From contig CAZDWC010000001.1 in NCBI GenBank assembly GCA_964509075.1, forward strand, positions 416,140-480,139: a DNA stretch of 64,000 nt, in the 5' to 3' direction. This DNA comes from UBA7239 sp964509075. GTDB taxonomy: Bacteria > Pseudomonadota > Gammaproteobacteria > Pseudomonadales > UBA7239. This document shows, one piece after another, positions 41,377 to 50,097 of the stretch; within the stretch, counting starts at the first letter, position 1; every line of letters begins with the position of its first letter. A program made the position numbers and the translations under genes. Below the pieces are notes generated by a model. The model was not told the DNA's origin, searched no databases, and worked only from the letters and a program-made list of their open reading frames with translations.

Positions 41377-42659
41377 ATACGCAAACCCTGTTGCAGCTGG
41401 ATCGTGCGCACGTATGGCATCCCTATGCGTCTGCCAGTCATGTGCTGCCATTGTTTGCAGTGCAATCTGCGCAGGGCAGTACGCTGACACTGACGGATGG
41501 TCGTCAGTTGATTGATGGTATGTCGTCGTGGTGGAGTGCGATCCACGGTTATAACCATCCAGTCCTGAATGCGGCACTGCAGCAGCAGCTGCAATCCATG
41601 TCGCATGTGATGTTTGGCGGGCTTACGCATGCGCCAGCAGTGCAGTTGGCGAAAACGCTGGTGGACATAACTCCGACATTGCTCACGCGCGTGTTTTTTT
41701 CCGATTCCGGTTCTGTCGCGGTTGAAGTGGCCATGAAAATGGCGCTGCAGTACTGGCAGGCGCGCGGTGAAAAGCGGCGCACGCGTTTTCTGGCGCTGGC
41801 CGGTGGTTATCACGGCGACACCTTTGCGGCGATGAGCGTCTGCGATCCGGTGACCGGCATGCATCATTTGTTCAATGCAGTACTGCAGCCACAATATTTT
41901 TCGCCACGTCCACAAGCGCGCTTTGGCGACAAGCATTGCGAAACGGATATCCGTGCTTTTTCGAGGCTGCTACATGAGCACGGCAGCGAAATTGCGGCGG
42001 TGATTCTGGAGCCGGTTGTGCAAGGCGCCGGCGGTATGTGGTTCTACTCGGCAGATTTTTTGCGCGCGGTGCGCACGCTGTGTGATGAAGCGGGCGTGTT
42101 GTTGATTGCGGATGAAATCGCTACCGGTTTCGGTCGCACCGGCAAATTGTTCGCCTGTGAGCATGCGCAGATTGCGCCGGATATTCTCTGTATTGGCAAG
42201 GCGCTCACCGGTGGTTACATGACGCTGGCCGCGACACTGTGTACAGACGACGTGGCGGAAACTGTGTGCAGTGGTGAAGCTGGCGTGTTGATGCACGGGC
42301 CAACGTTTATGGCCAATCCGCTGGCATGTAGTGTTGCCAATGCCAGTATCGAGTTGTTGTTGTCACAGGATTGGCAGAGCAACATCGCACGCATCGAACA
42401 GCATTTGTTAAGTGGTCTGGCAGAGGTGCGTGATTGGCCGGGTGTTGCAGATGTGCGTGTGCTGGGTGCCATCGGTGTGGTGGAGTTGGCACAGCCAGTC
42501 GATATGCAAAAAATCCAGCCGATGTTTGTCGAGGCGGGGATCTGGGTGCGGCCTTTCGGCAAGCTGGTTTATGTCATGCCGCCGTTCGTGATTGCGGACG
42601 AGGAATTGAAATGTCTCACGCGCCAACTGTTATCGGTGTTGCGCGACTATCTGCAATGA
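41373..42659 (+). CDS. bioA: Adenosylmethionine-8-amino-7-oxononanoate aminotransferase
   Basis: A 428-residue PLP aminotransferase of biotin synthesis. The PLP lysine is in CIGKALTGGYM. The family motifs are HVWHPYAS, SSWWSAIHGYNHP, GGYHGDTFAAMS and the PLP-binding ADEIATGFGRTG. The start MNTQTLLQ overlaps the tesA stop; the longer upstream frame lies inside tesA and is rejected. No other bio genes are in the window. Confidence 0.95.
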   Translation: MNTQTLLQLDRAHVWHPYASASHVLPLFAVQSAQGSTLTLTDGRQLIDGMSSWWSAIHGYNHPVLNAALQQQLQSMSHVMFGGLTHAPAVQLAKTLVDITPTLLTRVFFSDSGSVAVEVAMKMALQYWQARGEKRRTRFLALAGGYHGDTFAAMSVCDPVTGMHHLFNAVLQPQYFSPRPQARFGDKHCETDIRAFSRLLHEHGSEIAAVILEPVVQGAGGMWFYSADFLRAVRTLCDEAGVLLIADEIATGFGRTGKLFACEHAQIAPDILCIGKALTGGYMTLAATLCTDDVAETVCSGEAGVLMHGPTFMANPLACSVANASIELLLSQDWQSNIARIEQHLLSGLAEVRDWPGVADVRVLGAIGVVELAQPVDMQKIQPMFVEAGIWVRPFGKLVYVMPPFVIADEELKCLTRQLLSVLRDYLQ

Positions 42660-42680
42660 GGGTTAAACTGCAATGAGGAT

Positions 42681-42902
42681 TTAAGCGTCGTGCACGAAGG
42701 CAAAGCGCGGCACAGCTTTGCCTTCAATTTCCACGGTTTCCTTGAACATCGCCAGCGGCCGTACCCACAGACTGTAATCGTCATACAGACAGCGATAGAC
42801 CACCAGCGGCTCGCGCGTTTCCGAGTGATGGGCAAGGCCTGTCACCAGGTAATCCTTGCCCTTGTAGTGGCGATAGACGCCAGGTTTTATGCTGTTTGAC
42901 AC
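42681..42902 (-). CDS. DUF1653 domain protein
   Basis: A 73-residue single-domain protein: PGVYRHYKGKDYLVTGLAHH, then VVYRCLYDDYSLWVRP, which is the full DUF1653 family pattern. The function is unknown. The start codon is GTG. It lies three bases downstream of the fumarase stop on the same strand, so probably is cotranscribed. Confidence 0.88.
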   Translation of the reverse strand: MSNSIKPGVYRHYKGKDYLVTGLAHHSETREPLVVYRCLYDDYSLWVRPLAMFKETVEIEGKAVPRFAFVHDA

Positions 42903-42905
42903 GGC

Positions 42906-44420
42906 TCAAACAACTTTCAGGTGCTCGGTGCGGATTTTCTGTTCCCAGATCTGCGGCCCGGTGGTATGCACGGATTCGCCGTTGACATCGACGGCCACTG
43001 TCACCGGCATGTCTTTCACTTCGAACTCGTAAATCGCTTCCATGCCCAGCTCAGGGAAGGCAACGGTTTTTGATGCGGTGATGGCTTTAGACACCAGATA
43101 AGCTGCGCCGCCCACGGCCATCAGATAAACCGCCTTGTTGTCCTTGATGGCTTCAATGGCAATCGGGCCGCGCTCGGATTTGCCGATCATGCCGATCAGC
43201 CCGGTTTTCTCCAGCATGGTGCGGGTGAACTTGTCCATGCGCGTGGCGGTGGTGGGGCCGGCCGGGCCGACCACTTCGTCGCGCACCGGGTCAACCGGGC
43301 CGACGTAATAGATGAAGCGGTTGGTGAGATCCACCGGCAGTGTTTCACCGGCAGCCATCATGTCAGTCATTTTCTTGTGTGCAGCATCGCGGCCGGTGAG
43401 CATCTTGCCGGACAGCAGCAAGGTTTCGCCGGTTTTCCACTCGGCGATATCGGCTTTGGTCAGGCCATCGAGATTCACGCGGCGCGCGTTGCCGGCCTGC
43501 CAGGTGATGTCCGGCCATTGGTCGATAGACGGCGGTGTTTGCAGTGCAGGGCCGGAGCCGTCCAGCACGAAGTGTGCGTGGCGGGTGGCGGCGCAGTTTG
43601 GAATCATGCACACCGGCAAGCTGGCGGCGTGGGTCGGGTAATCCTTGATCTTCACATCGAGCACGGTGGTCATGCCGCCGAGACCCTGGGCGCCGATGCC
43701 GAGCTGGTTTACTTTCTCGAACAATTCCAGGCGCAGTTCTTCAATGCGATTGCTCGGGCCGCGCTCCATCAATTCGTAAATGTCGATTTCGTCCATCAAT
43801 ACTTCTTTCGCCAGCAGCGCAGCTTTCTCCGCCGTGCCACCGATACCGATGCCGAGCATGCCGGGTGGGCACCAGCCAGCGCCCATCGTCGGCACGGTTT
43901 TCAGTACCCAGTCCACAATTGAATCAGATGGATTCAACATCGCCATTTTCGATTTGTTTTCCGAGCCGCCGCCCTTGGCTGCGACATCGATTTCCACGGT
44001 GTTGCCGGGCACGATGCTGTAGTGGATGACGGCCGGCGTGTTGTCCTTGGTGTTGGTGCGTTTGCCGGCCGGATCGTTGAGGATGGACGCGCGCAGCACG
44101 TTGTCGGGCAGCATGTAAGCGCGGCGCACGCCCTCGTTGATCATGTCGTCCAGGCTCAGTTTGGCGTCCCAGCGCACATCCATGCCGATTTTGGCGAACA
44201 CGGTGACAATGCCGGTGTCCTGACAGATCGGGCGATGGCCCATGGCGCACATGCGCGAGTTGATGAGGATCTGCGCCATTGCGTCCTTGGCTGCCTGACT
44301 CTGCTCGCGCTCATAGGCCTTGTGCATGGCCTGAATGAAATCGACCGGGTGGTAATAGGAGATGAATTGCAGGGCATCGGCGACGCTGGCGATCAGGTCT
44401 TCCTGGCGAATGACGGTCAT
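42906..44420 (-). CDS. fumA: Class I (iron-sulfur) fumarate hydratase
   Basis: A 504-residue [4Fe-4S] fumarase of the FumA/FumB type. Cluster cysteines are seen in GHRPICQDTG, CMIPNCAATRH and later in the alpha domain. The beta-subunit-type C-terminal domain is fused (TGRDAAHKKM, GPTTATRMDKF). The conserved WCPPGMLGIGIGG is present. It interconverts fumarate and malate in the TCA cycle; the class I type is oxygen sensitive. A -10 element lies 35 bp upstream. Confidence 0.95.
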   Translation of the reverse strand: MTVIRQEDLIASVADALQFISYYHPVDFIQAMHKAYEREQSQAAKDAMAQILINSRMCAMGHRPICQDTGIVTVFAKIGMDVRWDAKLSLDDMINEGVRRAYMLPDNVLRASILNDPAGKRTNTKDNTPAVIHYSIVPGNTVEIDVAAKGGGSENKSKMAMLNPSDSIVDWVLKTVPTMGAGWCPPGMLGIGIGGTAEKAALLAKEVLMDEIDIYELMERGPSNRIEELRLELFEKVNQLGIGAQGLGGMTTVLDVKIKDYPTHAASLPVCMIPNCAATRHAHFVLDGSGPALQTPPSIDQWPDITWQAGNARRVNLDGLTKADIAEWKTGETLLLSGKMLTGRDAAHKKMTDMMAAGETLPVDLTNRFIYYVGPVDPVRDEVVGPAGPTTATRMDKFTRTMLEKTGLIGMIGKSERGPIAIEAIKDNKAVYLMAVGGAAYLVSKAITASKTVAFPELGMEAIYEFEVKDMPVTVAVDVNGESVHTTGPQIWEQKIRTEHLKVV

Positions 44421-44454
44421 GGTGGTGGTCTCTATGGCTCAAAAACAGGGGCGT

Positions 44455-44460
44455 ATTCTA
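44455..44460 (-). promoter_or_regulatory. -10 element candidate for the fumarase operon
   Basis: TAGAAT on the minus strand, about 35 bp before the fumarase ATG. The -35 hexamer is weak. On the plus strand, GATAAT at 44573-44578 could serve the secreted protein gene at 44608. Confidence 0.35.
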
Positions 44461-44607
44461 GCAGTGGCAGTGGCAAGTGTGTGACGCCATTCCGAGGTTT
44501 GACCCTTTACAGGTGAGCATGGTGTACTTGCCAGCGATATGTGTGTTTTTTCTGGCGGGAGAGTTTGGGCCCGATAATTTGTCAAAATCGGAGGTAAAGG
44601 TACTTTC

Positions 44608-45768
44608 ATGAAACATTTATTTCATTTTGTGGCAGTGCTGTTTGCGCTTGTGTTCATGGCGTCGCAAGCATCAGCCAGTACGTTTGTGACGGTAGACAGC
44701 GAGCCGGGTGATTATATCGGCGGCGGCGTATCGGCAACCTATCCAGCGGTGGCTGCATCGGGCTCGGCTGATCACCGATATGTGTATTTTTCAGCGGGTG
44801 GCTATACATACGAATTCGAGTCGGCCTCTGGTGAATTGGTGGCCGGAACTCACGAAGGTGCAATCCGCTACCCGTTTAATCCTGATGGCACAGCCGGGTT
44901 GGCTGTTTCTGGAAATGGGCGCGGCTGCAACAGTCTGACAGGGCGATTCATTATTCACGAGTTGGAATTCGGTGTTGGTAATGCTGTCACTAAGGCTGCC
45001 ATTGATTATGAGCAGCATTGTGATGGTCGAGCACCTGCGATGTTTGGCTATATCCGCTTCAATTCGGATGTGGGCATGCTGGACAGCGACGGCGATGGAT
45101 TTTTTGATATTGAGGACAATTGTTCGAACATTGCCAATGCTGACCAGCTTGATGGTGATGGCGACAGGCTTGGTAATGTCTGTGACCCGATTCAGGGGCC
45201 GGTATTTGTCAGAATCGAAAGTCAGTCGGGTGATTACATTGGTATGGGAGCCTCTGCAATATTCGCAGCGGTAACGGCGAGCGCATATACGGATCACAGC
45301 TATGTGAAATTCTCTGCTGGCGGCTACACCTATGAATTTGAATCGCCCTCTGGTGCATTGGCTGTGGGCGTTTACGACGGTGCAACCCGCTACCCTTTCA
45401 ATGCTGTTGGCACCGCAGGATTGGATGTCTATGGAAATGGTCGCGGTTGTAACACGTTGACAGGACGGTTCGTGGTTCATGAGCTGGTCTTCGGTGCTGG
45501 AACCAAGGTGGAGCGGGCCGCGATTGATTTTGAGCAGCATTGTGAGGGCGCTGTTCCGGCAATGTTTGGATACATTCGGGTTAACTCGGATGTGATGATT
45601 CCGGATGCTGACGGTGATGGTCAGGCAGATGCCTATGATCAGGATGACGACAATGACGGCGTTCCCGATGCTCAGGACGCGGATCCGCTTGATGCGTCCG
45701 TGGCTGTTTTTCGCCTTGATGGGATTTATAAAGGCTCATCCATCAATGAAAGAGCATTCGCTCAGTAA
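44608..45768 (+). CDS. Secreted protein with two tandem copies of an unnamed domain and thrombospondin type 3 calcium repeats
   Basis: A 386-residue protein with a signal peptide (cleavage near ASQASA). Two similar domains of about 125 residues, at about 27-151 and 199-327, share SGDYIG, GGYTYEFES, GNGRGCN, LTGRF, AIDxEQHC and PAMFGYIRxNSDV. Between them and at the C-terminus are Asp-rich type 3 repeats (DSDGDGFFDIEDNC, DADGDGQADAYDQDDDNDG), as in the 1107-residue protein at 2.9 kb. Each copy keeps two cysteines (RGC and QHC), probably a disulfide. The domain resembles the EQHC/FGxIR segment seen in various secreted bacterial proteins, but I cannot name a family. No anchor is visible. A terminator follows. 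Confidence 0.82.
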   Translation: MKHLFHFVAVLFALVFMASQASASTFVTVDSEPGDYIGGGVSATYPAVAASGSADHRYVYFSAGGYTYEFESASGELVAGTHEGAIRYPFNPDGTAGLAVSGNGRGCNSLTGRFIIHELEFGVGNAVTKAAIDYEQHCDGRAPAMFGYIRFNSDVGMLDSDGDGFFDIEDNCSNIANADQLDGDGDRLGNVCDPIQGPVFVRIESQSGDYIGMGASAIFAAVTASAYTDHSYVKFSAGGYTYEFESPSGALAVGVYDGATRYPFNAVGTAGLDVYGNGRGCNTLTGRFVVHELVFGAGTKVERAAIDFEQHCEGAVPAMFGYIRVNSDVMIPDADGDGQADAYDQDDDNDGVPDAQDADPLDASVAVFRLDGIYKGSSINERAFAQ

Positions 45769-45785
45769 GATCGAGTAGCAACAAC

Positions 45786-45817
45786 AAGCCCGCTTCAGTA
45801 ATGAGGCGGGCTTTTTT
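45786..45817 (+). terminator. Rho-independent terminator after the TSP3 protein gene
   Basis: AAGCCCGC, a 12-base loop, then GCGGGCTTTTTT with a good T-tract. It lies 18 bp after the stop codon. Confidence 0.9.
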
Positions 45818-45877
45818 GTTTGGAGTGATGGTGGGCGTCGGCTTGGTGCCCGGGTGCTGTTGCTGTCTGCATGAGGC

Positions 45878-45883
45878 TATAAT
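45878..45883 (+). promoter_or_regulatory. -10 element candidate for fabV
   Basis: A perfect TATAAT 37 bp before the fabV ATG. The -35 at 17 bp (TGCTGT) is weak. Confidence 0.45.
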
Positions 45884-45919
45884 GCCCGCCTTTCGTTCCC
45901 TGCTTGTCTGGAAGGCTTC

Positions 45920-47107
45920 ATGATCATCCAACCCAAAGTTCGCGGTTTTATCTGTACCAATGCCCACCCAAAAGGCTGTGCGGCTAATGTCAAACAACAG
46001 ATTGATTACGTCAAAAGCCACGGCGCCGTCGCCAACGGCCCCAAAAATGTGCTGGTGATCGGCGCCTCTACCGGCTACGGGTTGGCGTCACGCATTACGG
46101 CGGCCTTTGGCTGTGGTGCCAAAACCCTGGGTATCTTCTTCGAGAAAGAGCCGGACGAGAAACGCACGGCGACAGCGGGCTGGTACAACTCTGCGGCGTT
46201 TCACCAATTTGCCACAGCAGAAGGCTTGTACGCCAAACATATCAACGGTGATGCGTTTTCCGACGAGATCAAACAGAAGGCGATCGAAACTATCAAGGCC
46301 GACATGGGCAAGGTGGATCTGGTGATCTACAGTCTCGCTTCGCCGCGTCGCCAGCATCCGAAAACCGGTGTGGTGCACAATTCGGTACTGAAGCCGATCG
46401 GCAAGGCTGTAACACAGCGCGGTGTGAACACCGACAAGCAGACCGTGGACGAAGTCACCATTCAAGCGGCGACCGATGAAGAGATTGCCAACACCGTGGC
46501 GGTGATGGGCGGTGAAGACTGGGAGATGTGGATGAGCGCGCTGGCGGATGCCGGTGTGCTGGCCGAGGGTTGCCAGACGGCGGCCTACACCTATCTCGGC
46601 GAGAAAGTGACCTGGGATATCTACTGGCACGGCACCATTGGCGCGGCCAAGAAAGACCTCGATCGCGCGCGCGCAGCCATCGACCAGAAGCTCGCGGCCA
46701 TCAAGGGCAAATCCTATGTGTCGGTGCTGAAAGCGCTGGTGACACAGGCGAGTGCGGCCATCCCCATCATGCCGCTGTATTTGTCGCTGCTGTACAAGAT
46801 CATGAAAGAGAAAGGCGGTCACGAGGGCTGCATTGAGCAGATCGACCGCCTGTTCCGTGAAGGGCTTTGCAATGCGGATCGCCAGCTCGATGCCGAAGGG
46901 CGTTTGCGCGTCGACGACAAGGAGTTGCGCCCGGAAGTGCAGGATGCCGTGGAGCAGCTGTGGCCGCAGGTCACGACCGAAAATCTCTACCAGCTTACAG
47001 ACTTCCAGGGGTACAAGGACGAGTTCCTGAAATTGTTCGGATTCGGTTTTGCCGGGGTCAATTACGACGAGGATCTTAGCCCGGTTGTCGAGTTGCCGCT
47101 GGTATGA
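45920..47107 (+). CDS. fabV: Enoyl-ACP reductase FabV (trans-2-enoyl-CoA reductase family)
   Basis: A 395-residue NADH-dependent reductase that completes each cycle of fatty acid elongation. The N-terminus MIIQPKVRGFICTNAHPKGC is diagnostic. The nucleotide loop is GASTGYGLASRI and the active-site Y-x8-K is in YWHGTIGAAKK. The C-terminal FGFGFAGVNYDEDL also fits. FabV enzymes are largely resistant to triclosan. Whether a FabI also exists in this genome cannot be seen. The MBL-fold gene follows after ten bases. Confidence 0.96.
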   Translation: MIIQPKVRGFICTNAHPKGCAANVKQQIDYVKSHGAVANGPKNVLVIGASTGYGLASRITAAFGCGAKTLGIFFEKEPDEKRTATAGWYNSAAFHQFATAEGLYAKHINGDAFSDEIKQKAIETIKADMGKVDLVIYSLASPRRQHPKTGVVHNSVLKPIGKAVTQRGVNTDKQTVDEVTIQAATDEEIANTVAVMGGEDWEMWMSALADAGVLAEGCQTAAYTYLGEKVTWDIYWHGTIGAAKKDLDRARAAIDQKLAAIKGKSYVSVLKALVTQASAAIPIMPLYLSLLYKIMKEKGGHEGCIEQIDRLFREGLCNADRQLDAEGRLRVDDKELRPEVQDAVEQLWPQVTTENLYQLTDFQGYKDEFLKLFGFGFAGVNYDEDLSPVVELPLV

Positions 47108-47117
47108 GCGCGTGCTG

Positions 47118-47981
47118 ATGAATGCCTTGCTGGCGGGTGAGGTGGTGCAGCTGTCGCCTCTGGTGCGGCGGGTGATTGCGCCGAATCCTGGCCCGATGAC
47201 CGGGGCTGGCACCAACACCTATCTGATAGGGCGCGAGGAGCTGGCAGTGCTTGATCCAGGGCCGGCGGATGCTGCGCATATTGATGCCGTTCTGGCAGCT
47301 GTCGGCACTGCACCTGTCCGCTATGTGGTGGTGACACATACGCATCCGGATCATTCGCCGGCAGCGGCGATGATTGCCGAGCGCACAGGTGCGGAGTTGG
47401 TTGGTTGCATGCTGGCGGATGACGGCCATCAGGATCGCAGTTTCACGGTGGATACCAGTGTGCGCCACGGCGACCTGATTGCCGGCAGGGAATTTACGCT
47501 GGAGGCTATCGCCACGCCCGGCCATGTTGCCAATCACTTCTGCTATTTATTGCGCGAGGAGGGGTTGGTGTTTACGGGTGACCATATTATGGGTGGCTCA
47601 ACCGTGGTTATCATTCCGCCCAGTGGTGACATGGCGGATTACCTGAACTCCCTGGCGCTGATGAAGCAATACCCGATCCGGCAATTGTTGCCCGGGCATG
47701 GTGAGGCCCTGCTGGATCCGATTGGTGTTGTCGAGGGGCTTATAGCTCATCGTTTGCGTCGTGAAGAGAAGGTTGTGCGCGTGTTGCGCGGTAATGGTGA
47801 ATTGAGTCTGCAGGAGCTGACGCCGCTGGTCTATGACGACGTAGATGCCAGTCTGCATCTGGTGGCGCAGGTGTCATTGTGGGCGCATTTGCTGAAGCTG
47901 GAGAAAGAGGGGCGTGCGGTCAAAACTATCGCACAGCACTGGCTTTTCGGGGAGCAGCGCTGGAGTCTGGTGTCGTCATAA
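47118..47981 (+). CDS. Metallo-beta-lactamase-fold hydrolase (LACTB2-like)
   Basis: A 287-residue hydrolase. The zinc motif VTHTHPDHSP (HxHxDH) is followed by the histidines in TPGHVANHF, FTGDHIMGG and LPGHGE. A helical C-terminal extension (about 205-285, HRLRREEKVV) matches the LACTB2/winged-helix-like type, which includes RNA-acting nucleases as well as thioesterases. The ATG at 47118 was chosen; a GTG two codons upstream is possible. It follows fabV closely. Its 3' end overlaps the convergent luxR-type gene by six bases. Confidence 0.87.
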   Translation: MNALLAGEVVQLSPLVRRVIAPNPGPMTGAGTNTYLIGREELAVLDPGPADAAHIDAVLAAVGTAPVRYVVVTHTHPDHSPAAAMIAERTGAELVGCMLADDGHQDRSFTVDTSVRHGDLIAGREFTLEAIATPGHVANHFCYLLREEGLVFTGDHIMGGSTVVIIPPSGDMADYLNSLALMKQYPIRQLLPGHGEALLDPIGVVEGLIAHRLRREEKVVRVLRGNGELSLQELTPLVYDDVDASLHLVAQVSLWAHLLKLEKEGRAVKTIAQHWLFGEQRWSLVSS

Positions 47982-48836
47982 CAAACCGTGTTCCTTGGCG
48001 ATGTTGGCCAGGGCGTGGCCTGATGCATTGGGCTTGCCGAGTTTCTGGCGCAGGGTTTTCAGATGAAAATTCACGGTATTGGTTGATATGTTCTGTGACT
48101 GTGCAATGTCTTTGGTACTTGCGGATGCGTGCTGGCTGAACTGTTTCAGAATGTTGGCCTGCGCCTTGGTCAAGGTGATGGCGGCGTTACCGCCGGTGCG
48201 CAGGGGGATGTTGCAATGCCCGCACCCCTTGGTCAGCGAGAGGGAGTGATAGCTGAGGTGCATCATGGCAAACAGTTCTTGCAGTAGCGGTCTGCAAATG
48301 GCTTTTGCGGTGAGTTGATGGGCTTGGGACGATGCCAAGCTGAGGATGAGTTTTCGTGAGTCACTGCATGTCATCAGGTAAAGGCCACTGTGTAGCCCGA
48401 AAGTACCTGCCTGGTCGGCCAATGTCTGTATGTTGTTGAGGTAGGTCTGTTTCTCGGTTGGGTTCGAGCCGGACGGCTGATGATGGGCATTCTGCCATGC
48501 CGTCTCCCATGTGCCCCAGATGAAAGGGGTTGCCGGGGCTTCCTGTATGGCGCGTAGTACGGGATCAACAAGATAGTATTGCTGTTGTTCGTACAGTGCT
48601 TCCCATGCAGAAGGAAAATTGCTGAAGTTGATGCTGAAAGAGTGCTGTTCTGTCTTGTCTGGACTGACATCCTGTGTCCAGCAGGTATAGCGCAGGCAGT
48701 CAAATCCGTGCTCTCTGGCAGCTTCGAAGAGGGCGGTTTCTATCTTTTGTTTGCAGGTGAGGGTGTGGGCGCTGTCTGGCCGGCACTGCAGGGGAATGGA
48801 TTCCAGCAGGGGTGTCAGGTGGAGGGGCATGACCAT
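47976..48836 (-). CDS. LuxR-family regulator with autoinducer-binding domain
   Basis: A 286-residue regulator. The autoinducer-binding domain (about 30-190) keeps the canonical residues: Trp and Tyr in SAWEALYEQ, the Asp-Pro pair in LVDPVL, Trp in FIWGTW and the later glycine in FGLHSG. The C-terminal LuxR helix-turn-helix is at about 220-285 (LTKAQANIL to NTVNFHLKTLRQKLG). A cysteine-rich insertion (TKGCGHCNIPL) separates the domains. No luxI-type synthase gene is in the window, so it may be a LuxR solo. Start codons at 48836 and 48830 are both possible. The promoter region is shared with the divergent rplM operon. Confidence 0.88.
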   Translation of the reverse strand: MVMPLHLTPLLESIPLQCRPDSAHTLTCKQKIETALFEAAREHGFDCLRYTCWTQDVSPDKTEQHSFSINFSNFPSAWEALYEQQQYYLVDPVLRAIQEAPATPFIWGTWETAWQNAHHQPSGSNPTEKQTYLNNIQTLADQAGTFGLHSGLYLMTCSDSRKLILSLASSQAHQLTAKAICRPLLQELFAMMHLSYHSLSLTKGCGHCNIPLRTGGNAAITLTKAQANILKQFSQHASASTKDIAQSQNISTNTVNFHLKTLRQKLGKPNASGHALANIAKEHGLL

Positions 48837-48931
48837 ACCGATGGTTGTGTTGACTGGGCGCTTAAATTACACCAATCGAGAGGATTTTCTCCTATATTCA
48901 ACGGGTCTGTGCATCTGTGCGGATTTAATGC

Positions 48932-48960
48932 TTGAAATGGTATCGGGTGATCATTACAAT
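48932..48960 (+). promoter_or_regulatory. Sigma-70 promoter of rplM-rpsI
   Basis: TTGAAA (48932-48937), an exact 17-bp spacer, then TACAAT (48955-48960). Transcription would start about 36 bp before the rplM ATG. Both hexamers match five of six consensus bases. Confidence 0.75.
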
Positions 48961-49003
48961 TCGCCCTCCTTGAATTCAGCTATCGACCTAGAGCGGTAAA
49001 GAA

Positions 49004-49432
49004 ATGAGAACGATCAGCGCCAATGCGCAGACAGCGCAACACGATTGGTATGTCGTAGATGCAGAAAATCTGGTGCTGGGCCGTCTGGCTGCAGAGCTTG
49101 CCAGTCGTCTGCGCGGCAAGCACAAGCCTGAATTTACGCCACATTGCGATACCGGTGACTACATCGTAGTGGTTAACGCCGATAAAGTGCGCGTTACCGG
49201 CAACAAAGCCAAGGACAAGGTCTACTACAGCCACAGCAACTTCCCGGGTGGCCTGAAGGAAATCACGTTTGAAAAGCTGATTGATCGCGCGCCTGAGCGT
49301 GCCATCGAGCTGGCTGTGAAGGGCATGCTGCCGCGTGGTCCTCTGGGTCGCGCCATGTTCAAGAAACTCAAAGTCTACGCCGGCAACGAGCACCCGCACA
49401 GTGCTCAGCAGCCGCAAACCCTGTCACTGTAA
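49004..49432 (+). CDS. rplM: 50S ribosomal protein L13
   Basis: A 142-residue protein of the large ribosomal subunit. The sequence DWYVVDAENLVLGRLA near the start and MLPRGPLGRAMFKKLKVYAG near the end are diagnostic. The length matches E. coli L13 (142). It begins the rplM-rpsI operon; rpsI follows after nine bases. Confidence 0.98.
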   Translation: MRTISANAQTAQHDWYVVDAENLVLGRLAAELASRLRGKHKPEFTPHCDTGDYIVVVNADKVRVTGNKAKDKVYYSHSNFPGGLKEITFEKLIDRAPERAIELAVKGMLPRGPLGRAMFKKLKVYAGNEHPHSAQQPQTLSL

Positions 49433-49441
49433 GAGGCGGTT

Positions 49442-49846
49442 ATGGCTGTTCAACAAACTGTTCAACAGAACTACGGTACCGGTCGTCGCAAGACTTCCAC
49501 GGCTCGTGTTTTCATCAAGGCTGGCAGCGGCAATATCACCATCAATGACCGCACGCTGGACAATTATTTTGGTCGCGAAGTGGCGCGCATGATCGTACGT
49601 CAGCCGCTGGTGCTGACTGGCCTGGATCAGAAGCTCGACCTGAACATCACTGTTGCTGGTGGCGGCAGTTTTGGTCAGGCGGGGGCTATCCGTCACGGTA
49701 TTGCCCGCGCGTTGATCGAGTATGACGAAGCGCTGCGTAGCCCGCTGCGCAAAGCGGGTTATGTCACTCGTGACTCTCGTGAAGTCGAGCGTAAGAAAGT
49801 TGGCCTGCGCAAGGCGCGCAAGCGTCCGCAGTACTCCAAGCGTTAA
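49442..49846 (+). CDS. rpsI: 30S ribosomal protein S9
   Basis: A 134-residue protein. YGTGRRKTSTARVF, the AGAIRHGIARAL core and the basic C-terminal tail ending KKRPQYSKR-like (RKARKRPQYSKR) are diagnostic; the tail reaches the P-site tRNA. It is followed by a clear terminator, so the petABC genes are a separate unit. Confidence 0.98.
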   Translation: MAVQQTVQQNYGTGRRKTSTARVFIKAGSGNITINDRTLDNYFGREVARMIVRQPLVLTGLDQKLDLNITVAGGGSFGQAGAIRHGIARALIEYDEALRSPLRKAGYVTRDSREVERKKVGLRKARKRPQYSKR

Positions 49847-49871
49847 TTCGTCTGGATTTTTGCTCGTCAAA

Positions 49872-49898
49872 GCGCCTGGATTGTATCCGGGCGTTTTT
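49872..49898 (+). terminator. Rho-independent terminator after rpsI
   Basis: GCGCCTGGA-TTGTA-TCCGGGCGT forms a nine-pair stem (two wobble pairs) followed by TTTTT. The rest of the 49847-50097 gap probably holds the petA promoter, but no convincing -35/-10 pair could be chosen. Confidence 0.8.
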
Positions 49899-50097
49899 GT
49901 ATCTGCGTTACCCTGTAAAGCTGGATTGTGTTGGGCAAGATCACATAAGGGTGTCTGTTGTATAAGGTTTTCATTGCCAGAATGGGCGGATTTGACTACC
50001 ATTCGCCGGCTTTTTTTATGGCTGCTCATCTGTTCGGATGGGCGCTTACAGAACCAGCATCGAAAGATGCGCCAAGCAGTGATGGGAGAAGAACGTC

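Noticed and set aside
49847..50097. Promoter pairs for petA such as TTGACT followed by TTTATG
   Set aside because: The -10 matches were poor and several equally weak alternatives exist, so none is reported.
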